NCBI GenBank assembly: GCA_018821745.1
Contig: JAHJLU010000089.1
Location: 1 to 8,624, forward strand
DNA: 8,624 nucleotides
DNA from: Myxococcota bacterium
GTDB lineage: Bacteria; Myxococcota_A; Polyangia; HGW-17
Direction: 5' to 3'
The notes below the pieces were generated by a model, which saw only the letters and a list, made by a program, of their open reading frames with translations, was not told the DNA's origin and ran no database searches. Positions 1 to 5,297 of this stretch are shown here, one piece after another. The position numbers and the translations under genes are program-made. Numbering within the stretch: position 1 is the stretch's first letter; every line of letters starts with the position of its first letter.

Positions 1-1
1 A

Positions 2-997
2 GCCTTCACGCTGAAGAAGCTCCATTGGTTTGATGAAAAAAACATTGACCTCTTTTTGGGGACCCCTGTCACGGGCCTTGACCCGCAAAACAGAACCATC
101 ACCACCGCCAAACGGAAAAAGATAGGCTTCACCAGCCTGGTGCTGGCTACGGGCAGCTCCCCCTTCGTGCCCCTGCCCAAGGCTCTGGACCTCCCCGGCG
201 TCTTCACCTGCCGTACCCTCACCGATGCCAGGAAAATCGAGGAGGCCGCCATGAAGGCATCCTCCGTGGTCATTATCGGGGGCGGCCTTTTGGGGCTCGA
301 GGCCGCACACTTTCTCTCCCTTGACGGGCAGCGTGAGGTCACGGTAGTGGAGATGGTCCCGAGGATCCTGCCACGGCAGCTGGACGAGACCGTGGCCTCA
401 TGGCTGGCGACCAAAATCCAGGCCGCGGGGGTCAACCTGCGCATGGGAACTCTGGTGTCGGAGATCAATTATGACGATGGCCACCTCACCCTGACAACTC
501 CGCAGGAGACCATTACTGCCGATATGATCCTCTTCTCCATCGGTGTGCGCGCCCGCACAGACCTGGCTCAGGCAGCAAACATCGCGGTGGAACGGGGGAT
601 CCTGGTAAATCAGTTCATGGAGACCTCCGTTGCGGGCATCTACGCATGCGGGGACGTTGCCCAGCGTGGTGATGTGCAGATTCCCCTGTGGCTCCCCGCC
701 GCCCGCATGGGGCAAGTGGCCGGACACAACGCCCTCTCTGTGGAAAAACAGACCTGGGAACCACCCGTGTCCCCCGCCGCGCTTTCCGCCTTCGGGACCC
801 GGATCTTCTCCGCCGGAACTCTCAGCGGCACTCTGCTGGAGAAGGTCGATAACCCTGAACAGGGTGCCCACCTCTATTTTGAGGACAACAGGCTCTCCGG
901 AGCGCTGCTGTGGGGCGACACGAACCGCGGTATGGCCCTGGTCCGTGCCATGGAAGCCCAGACCCCCCGAACAGAAGTTGAGACACTGCTCGCCTAG
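2..997 (+). CDS. FAD-dependent NAD(P)H oxidoreductase, NirB/rubredoxin-reductase-like (5'-truncated)
   Basis: The frame is open to the left edge, so the gene starts upstream; a TTG at 56 is internal, because family-like sequence (LKKLHWFDEKNIDLFLGTPV) precedes it. About 331 residues are visible, and the N-terminal FAD-binding GxGxxG Rossmann segment is missing. Visible landmarks are ATGSS (nt 146-160, end of the first FAD half), VVIIGGGLLGLEAA (GGGLLG at nt 278-295, the NAD(P)H-binding Rossmann motif) and GIYACGDVAQ (nt 635-664, the second FAD-binding motif). A small C-terminal domain follows, containing GALLWGDTNRGMAL. This order is that of class I pyridine nucleotide-disulphide oxidoreductases resembling the FAD domain of nitrite reductase NirB, rubredoxin reductase and NADH oxidases. 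No Cys-x-x-Cys redox pair is seen in the visible part. It probably moves electrons from NAD(P)H to an iron-sulphur protein or rubredoxin in the cytoplasm; the partner is unknown. It converges on the symporter gene, 44 bp away. Its 3' end is duplicated as a relic at 2765. Confidence 0.88.
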   Translation, partial: AFTLKKLHWFDEKNIDLFLGTPVTGLDPQNRTITTAKRKKIGFTSLVLATGSSPFVPLPKALDLPGVFTCRTLTDARKIEEAAMKASSVVIIGGGLLGLEAAHFLSLDGQREVTVVEMVPRILPRQLDETVASWLATKIQAAGVNLRMGTLVSEINYDDGHLTLTTPQETITADMILFSIGVRARTDLAQAANIAVERGILVNQFMETSVAGIYACGDVAQRGDVQIPLWLPAARMGQVAGHNALSVEKQTWEPPVSPAALSAFGTRIFSAGTLSGTLLEKVDNPEQGAHLYFEDNRLSGALLWGDTNRGMALVRAMEAQTPRTEVETLLA

Positions 998-1035
998 AGT
1001 ATTTCCGATAACGCAGAACGGTTTAGAGGCAGACG
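908..1035 (+). repeat. Direct repeat, copy A (oxidoreductase 3' end plus convergent junction)
   Basis: This segment matches 2765-2890 in the same orientation. Ungapped blocks are 908-958 with 2765-2815 (38 of 51 identical) and 978-1035 with 2833-2890 (45 of 58). Between them two single bases are missing in copy B. Overall about 98 of 128 positions match by hand. The block covers the last 29 codons of the oxidoreductase, its stop (995-997) and the gap up to 1035. The best-conserved stretches are CCATGGAAGCC and TTTAGAGGCAG. Copy A is coding and presumably the functional original. Confidence 0.82.
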
Positions 1036-1041
1036 GTACGG

Positions 1042-2532
1042 TCAACCGACTCCATCTTGTGCAGACGGATTTGGTGGGGGGGTTGGTTTCTGATTAAAGG
1101 AGGGTCTCTTTTCGGGCTCTGTCAGCAGGGAGACGGTCACAAAAGTAATGAGCGAGATGAGAATGCCATAGAACGCGCTATTGAGATTGAGTTGCAGCAA
1201 ATATCCGGGGAGTGGAAGCCTCTCAAAGGCTATCAGGAGGGTGGTTGTCCCGCCGCAGAGCATGGAAACCAGCGCACCTTTTGAGGTTCCCCTTTTCCAG
1301 AAATAGGCTCCCACCGTGGGCACAAGCAAACCACTCACCATAAATGAATAGGAGTAGAGGATGGTGTTCAAGACGGACGTGAAGCGGATCGCCAGCAGGA
1401 TTGCCAGTACACCCACCACCAGGGTGGAGATCATGGAGACGCGGACGCCTCTGTTCCCGGACACGAGCTTCGGGTTCACCGCCCCGGCAAGATCCGTGGT
1501 GCAATGCCCCGAGGCGGCCATGAGGCACGAGTCTGCAGTGGACATAATAGCGGAAAAATAGGCGGCGATAACGATGCCGGTGACCCCCACGGGGAGCACG
1601 TGTTTGATGAGCAGCGGCAAGGCCATCTCGGACTCCGCGCCGGGAAAATAGGCACGCCCGCAGATCCCCAGAAAAACCCCCGCGAATGCCATGGCAGGGT
1701 ACTCAAAAAGCCCGGCTATGTACCAGGCACGCTTGGCCTCCTTGACATTTTTGCATGCATACATGCGCTGATAGAGGGTCATCCCCACAGACCAGATCGG
1801 GATGACCGTAATCATCCAGTTTATGAAGGTAGAGGGAGAGAGGTTGGTGAGGGAAAAATGGGATGCGGGGACACGCTCAGCCAGGGCACCGAAACCTCCG
1901 ATCTGAATAACAGCGGCAGGGATTGTCACAAAAATAAGCCCCACGAGGAGCACTATCCATTGGATGGCGTCGGTGAAAACAACAGCCTTGATCCCACCCA
2001 GCACCGTGTATCCTATGGTGATGACACCAATGGTGAGAATAGAGAGCATAAGAGGCGTGAGACCCCCGATTTGGTAATCGAGAATCGTAGAGGAGGATAG
2101 CTTGGCGCCCGCGAGAATTTGGCCCGCAGTAAACCCCAGATAACCTAGCCCAGATATAATCGCTGCAATCACTGCAACCTTCTTGTTGTATCGCCATTTA
2201 AGAAAATCGGGATAGGTCAAAAACCCTTCCCGCGAATCAATTTTTTTGATCTTTGGGATGATAAGCACGGCGCTCATCCAGGCCCCCACCAGCCCGGTGA
2301 ATAAGAGCCATGAGCCGGCTATCCCCATGGTAAAACCCAAGCCCCCAAGACCAATGGAGAACCCTCCTCCCACATCGGTGGCCACAATGGAAAGCCCGAT
2401 GTGTGTTGATGACATGGAACGTGAACCCACAAAATAATCTTCAGTCGTATTGTTTTTGTTTAAAAAATAAAACCCAATCCCCAGCATGGCCATGAGATAG
2501 GTTCCAAATATCGCGTAATCGATTAAATGCAT
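1042..2532 (-). CDS. Sodium/solute symporter, SSS family
   Basis: This is a complete 496-residue membrane protein, the usual length for the solute:sodium symporter family (LeuT fold, with PutP and PanF as relatives). Family signs include EDYFVGSRSM at residues 31-40 after the first membrane helix, and GYTVLGGIKAVVFTDAIQW at 174-192, which fits the family signature Y-T-x-x-G-G-x-x-A-V-x-x-T-D. SAIMSTADS at 327-335 lies in the helix that holds the second Na+ site, with conserved Ser/Thr. Roughly 12-13 hydrophobic segments are visible. The tail (residues 472-496) is charged, then Pro-rich, and cytoplasmic or disordered. The ATG at 2532 is preceded by AGGG with a 7-base gap. The protein would import a small organic solute with Na+, but the sequence does not tell me which one. 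It reads towards the oxidoreductase and sits between the two diverged direct repeats. Its closest same-strand upstream neighbour is the lipoprotein, 345 bp away, so it probably has its own promoter. Confidence 0.93.
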   Translation of the reverse strand: MHLIDYAIFGTYLMAMLGIGFYFLNKNNTTEDYFVGSRSMSSTHIGLSIVATDVGGGFSIGLGGLGFTMGIAGSWLLFTGLVGAWMSAVLIIPKIKKIDSREGFLTYPDFLKWRYNKKVAVIAAIISGLGYLGFTAGQILAGAKLSSSTILDYQIGGLTPLMLSILTIGVITIGYTVLGGIKAVVFTDAIQWIVLLVGLIFVTIPAAVIQIGGFGALAERVPASHFSLTNLSPSTFINWMITVIPIWSVGMTLYQRMYACKNVKEAKRAWYIAGLFEYPAMAFAGVFLGICGRAYFPGAESEMALPLLIKHVLPVGVTGIVIAAYFSAIMSTADSCLMAASGHCTTDLAGAVNPKLVSGNRGVRVSMISTLVVGVLAILLAIRFTSVLNTILYSYSFMVSGLLVPTVGAYFWKRGTSKGALVSMLCGGTTTLLIAFERLPLPGYLLQLNLNSAFYGILISLITFVTVSLLTEPEKRPSFNQKPTPPPNPSAQDGVG

Positions 2533-2877
2533 AATCCAACCCTATGTAATTGAAGGCAATATAAACCGGGTTTCCTGACTCTGGCCGAGTACATTTCGCC
2601 TGTCTGACTCTGTGTCATGGTGTTCGTTTGCACCCGGTTTTGCTCTGCTCATACTCATTTCTAGGGTATCTCGCAGGTATGGGCCACTTTTTTCTGACAA
2701 AACTTTTGTCGGGCACACCGCCCCTTTTGCGGCGTTGTCGCACTTGAATAGCCGCAAGTCACCGCTGTGAGCCGATATTATCTGTGGCATGACCCTGTTC
2801 CAAGCCATGGAAGCCAAACCCCCCGACAGAAGGTGAGGCACTGCTGACCCAAAGTATTTTAGATAATGTAGAGCGCT
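2533..2877. other. 345-bp intergenic region containing gene relic
   Basis: No credible intact gene is found here. The right third (2765-2877) is a decayed copy of the oxidoreductase 3' end and following junction. The left part (2533-2760) is more AT-rich and must hold the symporter promoter, although I see no clear -35/-10 pair. It contains a 15-bp palindrome, GACAAAACTTTTGTC, at 2696-2710, and a small stem CCGC/GCGG near 2718-2732. An open frame of 99 codons on the minus strand (2542-2841) has no recognisable features and runs antisense through the relic. Confidence 0.6.
2765..2852 (+). pseudogene. Relic of an oxidoreductase C-terminus
   Basis: Read in the frame of the working gene, the start gives L-stop-A-D-I-I-C-G-M-T-L-F-Q-A-M-E-A, against LLWGDTNRGMALVRAMEA in the gene at 908-958. 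The alignment is codon for codon: ctg/ctg, tgg/tga, gac/gat, ggt/ggc, atg/atg, gcc/acc, ctg/ctg, then GCC-ATG-GAA-GCC identical. The copy has an in-frame TGA at 2768-2770, two single-base deletions after 2815 that break the frame, and CAA (2850-2852) in place of the original TAG stop. Only about 30 codons are recognisable; a weak match may reach back to about 2745. No start or FAD/NAD motifs remain nearby, so it is a dead fragment and not a truncated working gene. Confidence 0.75.
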
Positions 2878-2890
2878 TTAGAGGCAGGCG
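2765..2890 (+). repeat. Direct repeat, copy B (relic plus lipoprotein 3' end)
   Basis: This is the partner of 908-1035, about 77% identical by hand alignment with two 1-base gaps. It continues past the relic stop position into the last codons of the lipoprotein gene. The shared TTTAGAGGCAG (2877-2887), read on the minus strand, encodes the lipoprotein's terminal Cys-Leu-stop (TGC CTC TAA). The same three codons occur on the minus strand of copy A at 1023-1031, where no lipoprotein gene follows. Confidence 0.8.
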
Positions 2891-3840
2891 CCGTAGAGGG
2901 AGTCCGTAAAGCCGGTGCAGGTCCCGCCCGAAGTACAGTCGGCGTCGCCGTTGGCGACCCGGCAGATGATGTGGCAGGTGCTGTCACTGACGCACATGGC
3001 GCCAGGAACACAATCATTTACAGATGTGCATGCGGTGCCCACGGTGAGGGATCCTGCAGAGGCGCAGATAGTGGTGTCCTGATAGGGATAGCAGCCTTCA
3101 TTGGCGTTGGGACAGTTGTCGGGGTAGATGGTACAGGCGTCGAGGATGCCGCAGAGGTTGAAGTTTGTCCCCGTCAGGGTGAACACACACACGCCAACAC
3201 CGGGACAGTCCGGGTGGGTGTCCTGATCACAGTAGGGCATGCACGTGCCGTTGATACAAGCGCCTCCGACGGGGCACTCATCAGCGGGACCGCAGTCACC
3301 GTAGTTGGTGCCGGCCGAAGCCATGAGCTCGTCAGTACACATGGGGGTGTGCTGACTGTTATTGGCGGAGCAGAAGGTCCCGGGAGGACAGGCGTCGACG
3401 GCGTTGTCAAAAAATATCGTGGTCTCATCACACACGGGAGCGTCGCAGGCGGGATCGAAGAGGCAGTCGTCATCGTTGCAGTCCACATCACCGTCGCCGT
3501 CATTGTCGATGGAATCACTGCAGTTCAGCTCGGTGGTGACATTATTGGTATTGTTTGTGTTGTTTGTATTATTGACGTTATTGGTATTGTTCAGGTTGTT
3601 CGTATTGTTGGTGTTATTTGTGTTATTCAGATTGTTGATATTATTGGCTGCACACGAGGGTGAATCGGCACAATCCGTGTCGGCACAATCCGTGAGCCCG
3701 TCATTGTCATCGTCGAGGCCGTTGTCACAGATTTCTGACCCCGCAGAGACATCGTCGGTCACGTCCACAAGGAGATGGCAGCCGGCAAACAGCGAAGCAC
3801 CCAGGAAGAGGATTGAAATAAAATTCAAATTTCGGTTCAT
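2878..3840 (-). CDS. Cys-rich, Asn-rich lipoprotein with paired acidic DxDxDG/Cys motifs
   Basis: This is a 320-residue secreted lipoprotein of unknown function. A signal peptide (residues 1-20, hydrophobic core ISILFLGASLF) ends in a lipobox FAGC with lipidated Cys21. Phe at -3 is less usual than Leu. The residue after the Cys is His, not Asp, which favours the outer membrane. Next come a first acidic motif (37-63), a linker of 12 Asn-Asn-X units (66-101) and a second acidic motif (106-132). The two motifs share the spacing C-x13-C-x4-C-x5-C and contain runs such as DDDNDG and DNDGDGDVD, resembling Ca2+-binding loops and the MopE-type Cys-rich repeats of myxobacterial surface proteins. Residues 133-320 carry 24 further cysteines in small EGF-like spacings (for example CGPADECPVGGACINGTC), so 32 cysteines besides Cys21, an even number fit for disulphides. 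The ATG at 3840 has AAGGAG 7 bases upstream. The protein is probably surface-exposed, binding metal or a ligand; this role is inferred. Confidence 0.85.
   Translation of the reverse strand: MNRNLNFISILFLGASLFAGCHLLVDVTDDVSAGSEICDNGLDDDNDGLTDCADTDCADSPSCAANNINNLNNTNNTNNTNNLNNTNNVNNTNNTNNTNNVTTELNCSDSIDNDGDGDVDCNDDDCLFDPACDAPVCDETTIFFDNAVDACPPGTFCSANNSQHTPMCTDELMASAGTNYGDCGPADECPVGGACINGTCMPYCDQDTHPDCPGVGVCVFTLTGTNFNLCGILDACTIYPDNCPNANEGCYPYQDTTICASAGSLTVGTACTSVNDCVPGAMCVSDSTCHIICRVANGDADCTSGGTCTGFTDSLYGACL
3538..3645 (-). repeat. 9-bp coding minisatellite (12 Asn-Asn-X units)
   Basis: Twelve tandem 9-bp units encode Asn-Asn-X, where X is in order I, L, T, T, T, L, T, V, T, T, T, V. Units differ at the third base of the Asn codons (AAT/AAC mixed) and in the X codon, so the tract is not a fresh perfect expansion. 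On the plus strand it reads as GTT/ATT-rich low-complexity DNA. It joins the two acidic Cys motifs of the lipoprotein, so it behaves as an interdomain linker. Confidence 0.9.
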
Positions 3841-3847
3841 GCACAGA

Positions 3848-3853
3848 CTCCTT
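3848..3853 (-). promoter_or_regulatory. Ribosome binding site of the lipoprotein gene
   Basis: AAGGAG on the minus strand lies 7 bases before the ATG at 3840. This is a near-ideal Shine-Dalgarno site and fixes the start, which also gives a proper signal peptide. Confidence 0.75.
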
Positions 3854-3877
3854 GCGCTAAAAGTCCAAAATTACTGT

Positions 3878-3906
3878 AGCATATATTTGCAAAAAGTGAG
3901 CGTGAA
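3878..3906 (-). promoter_or_regulatory. Possible sigma-70-type promoter of the lipoprotein gene
   Basis: On the minus strand, TTCACG (3901-3906, 4 of 6 to TTGACA) and TATGCT (3878-3883, 4 of 6 to TATAAT) are separated by exactly 17 bases in an AT-rich patch. A start site near 3871 would give a leader of about 30 bases that includes the Shine-Dalgarno site. This is a by-eye match only. Confidence 0.35.
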
Positions 3907-3993
3907 ACTGTGCTGCCCACTCAGCCTCCTTGAAAAATTGTGCATGTCTGCTGGATTCTGATCCCCCAAAGGGGGGTCGCGGCTGCTCACGCA

Positions 3994-5019
3994 TCAGGTC
4001 CCAACTTTTTTGGCCACAAAGAGGTCACGCCGCACCGCCTGCTCGACCCAGTGTTCGAAGTTCTCGTAATGCCCCCCCGTGAGGACACGGTAGCCCCCTG
4101 CCTCAAACAGCTCGGCAAGACGCTCACGGGTGATACTGTGGGTGTTGTGGGCCAGCACAACCGTGCCTCCCTCCCGAAGGAGCGGGAACCATGACTGCGC
4201 CGCCTCGCCCAGCAGCGAGGCAAGGGCACCATCCCCATTGTTAAGAGCTTTTTTGTGCTGGACACCGTAGGGGAGGTCCGAGGCAATAACATGCACACTG
4301 TTCTTCTTGAAAACCTGGTGGGAGAAGCGCGTGTCCCCCTCTGCAAACTGGATCCTGCGCCGGTCACCCTCTTTGAAGGCCTCCGTAGTGTTTGCAGTCT
4401 CGATAGTGTACAGGGTGCTGCTCTTGCGCCCGTCGGGTCTGATTGTCTGGGTGGTGGCGGTGTGCTTGAACCGGTGGAATTTGAAATACCGCTTCAGGTA
4501 ATTGTTGATCTCGGGGCACTCATTCCTTCGGATCTCCATGCCTGAAACGTGATACCCGGCGATGAGCCCCTCATAAAGCGTTGTCCCCCTGCCGCACATG
4601 GGATCAAACACAGTGAGGGGGCTGTCAAACTCTCGGGCGAAATCACTGGAGAAGATCCCCACGTTGAGCATCAGCGAGGTGAACCGCTCGTTGGTCTTGC
4701 CGCTGTACTTGAGGATCCCCGAAATATCCGACTGAAAATAGGTCGCCCTGTTTTCGTTAAAGGGGATCAGCGAGTCCGGGAGAACACGAAAGAGGACAAA
4801 GTTTGAGGAGAGAACGTGCAGGGCCCGCTGAGCGATACTGGAGAGCGCCTCGACCTCGAAGGTATAAAGCTCCAGGCCCGCCATGGTCTCGTAGGCGGGG
4901 GAGGTAACTTTCATGTCCATGGCAACGGTCACAATGCCAAATTCACACTCCAGCAGGGAGCGGGTGGCCTCATGGTAACGTCTGTTGTGGTGAGGATAAC
5001 GCAAAATTCCAAACTTCAT
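3994..5019 (-). CDS. Trm11-like SAM-dependent nucleic-acid methyltransferase
   Basis: This is a 341-residue class I (Rossmann-fold) methyltransferase. The C-terminal half has the SAM-binding motif I, VFDPMCGRGTTLYEG (residues 137-151), and motif IV, ASDLPYGVQ (246-254), a variant of the [D/N]-P-P-[Y/F] signature of enzymes that methylate exocyclic amino groups of nucleotides. This order (motif I, then motif IV) and the 'PYG' context are typical of the UPF0020/Trm11 group that makes N2-methylguanosine in tRNA. The N-terminal 130 residues have no THUMP domain that I can recognise, so the RNA- or DNA-recognition part is different. It acts in the cytoplasm; the substrate (tRNA, rRNA or DNA) is not settled by the sequence. 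The ATG at 5019 is chosen because AGGAG lies 6 bases upstream. The frame stays open to 5253, but that upstream stretch is not protein-like. It sits 153 bp upstream of the lipoprotein on the same strand, each with its own signals, and is divergent from the SseB-DUF1801 gene. Confidence 0.82.
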   Translation of the reverse strand: MKFGILRYPHHNRRYHEATRSLLECEFGIVTVAMDMKVTSPAYETMAGLELYTFEVEALSSIAQRALHVLSSNFVLFRVLPDSLIPFNENRATYFQSDISGILKYSGKTNERFTSLMLNVGIFSSDFAREFDSPLTVFDPMCGRGTTLYEGLIAGYHVSGMEIRRNECPEINNYLKRYFKFHRFKHTATTQTIRPDGRKSSTLYTIETANTTEAFKEGDRRRIQFAEGDTRFSHQVFKKNSVHVIASDLPYGVQHKKALNNGDGALASLLGEAAQSWFPLLREGGTVVLAHNTHSITRERLAELFEAGGYRVLTGGHYENFEHWVEQAVRRDLFVAKKVGT

Positions 5020-5025
5020 ACATCT

Positions 5026-5030
5026 CTCCT
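5026..5030 (-). promoter_or_regulatory. Ribosome binding site deciding the methyltransferase start
   Basis: AGGAG on the minus strand lies 6 bases before the ATG at 5019. It rules out the longer open frame reaching 5253, where no such site or conserved protein sequence is seen. Confidence 0.75.
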
Positions 5031-5040
5031 CATGCTGCAG

Positions 5041-5058
5041 GGCGTCTCTCCCGACGCC
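5041..5058 (-). promoter_or_regulatory. Leader hairpin upstream of the methyltransferase
   Basis: GGCGTC and GACGCC form a perfect 6-bp GC-rich stem with a 6-base loop. It ends 10 bases before the Shine-Dalgarno site. If the suggested promoter at 5066-5092 is right, the hairpin sits at or near the very 5' end of the mRNA, where such stems often protect transcripts from decay. It has no U tract in a position to terminate transcription. Confidence 0.4.
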
Positions 5059-5065
5059 AGCTGCC

Positions 5066-5092
5066 ACTATACTAAAAACAACCCCGGGCCAA
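5066..5092 (-). promoter_or_regulatory. Possible promoter of the methyltransferase gene
   Basis: The minus strand shows TATAGT (5066-5071, 5 of 6 to the -10 consensus) and TTGGCC (5087-5092, 4 of 6 to -35). The spacing of 15 bases is shorter than ideal. The region between is T-rich. This is a weak by-eye call, supported only by its position about 45 bases before the start codon. Confidence 0.3.
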
Positions 5093-5284
5093 AAGGAAAG
5101 GACTGCCACCCGGTGAAGATTTTGTACGGCAAAAAAATCCCCCGAGCAGGTCCGGTGCCGGCAAAACCCGACAACACATTGGCACGAGAAATTGGGATGA
5201 GATTTGTCTGGCCCACACTGGGGGTTGGGTGATAAAAGCCATTGTGCAACCATAGACCTGCGGTGTGAGATCCACCCGGGAACC

Positions 5285-5290
5285 GAGGAA
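5285..5290 (+). promoter_or_regulatory. Ribosome binding site deciding the SseB-DUF1801 start
   Basis: GAGGAA lies 7 bases before the ATG at 5298. This favours that ATG over an in-frame GTG at 5265, which has no good site. Confidence 0.65.
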
Positions 5291-5297
5291 CCGCTGT

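Noticed and set aside
398..1045. Long open frame (215 codons) antisense to the oxidoreductase
   Set aside because: It lies opposite a clear conserved gene, lacks recognisable motifs and is low-complexity Gly/His-rich, as expected from a high-GC shadow frame.
1504..2100. 198-codon open frame antisense to the symporter
   Set aside because: It lies opposite a full-length, well-conserved transporter and has only charged, repetitive Gly/Asp/His composition.
1042..2532. Symporter with flanking direct repeats as a composite transposon
   Set aside because: The repeats are gene fragments with no transposase, terminal inverted repeats or target-site duplication.
2542..2841. 99-codon open frame on the minus strand in the symporter-lipoprotein gap
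   Set aside because: It runs antisense through the oxidoreductase relic, has no domain or convincing ribosome binding site, and its composition looks non-coding.
3538..3645. Tandem 9-bp units as a possible CRISPR or non-coding repeat array
   Set aside because: The units are in frame, encode Asn-Asn-X inside a complete gene and have no spacers.
2971..3663. 230-codon open frame antisense to the lipoprotein, rich in Val, Ile and Gly
   Set aside because: Its apparent membrane-like repeats are only the complement of the Asn-Asn-Thr tract and the Cys/Asp-rich coding sequence.
3963..3976. CCCCC-AAA-GGGGG hairpin after the methyltransferase stop as a terminator
   Set aside because: The stem is short and there is no T tract on either strand, so intrinsic termination is not supported; homopolymer runs of this kind also arise by chance.
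5020..5253. 78-codon N-terminal extension of the methyltransferase
   Set aside because: The stretch is not protein-like, covers the divergent promoter region, and the ATG at 5019 has an excellent Shine-Dalgarno site.
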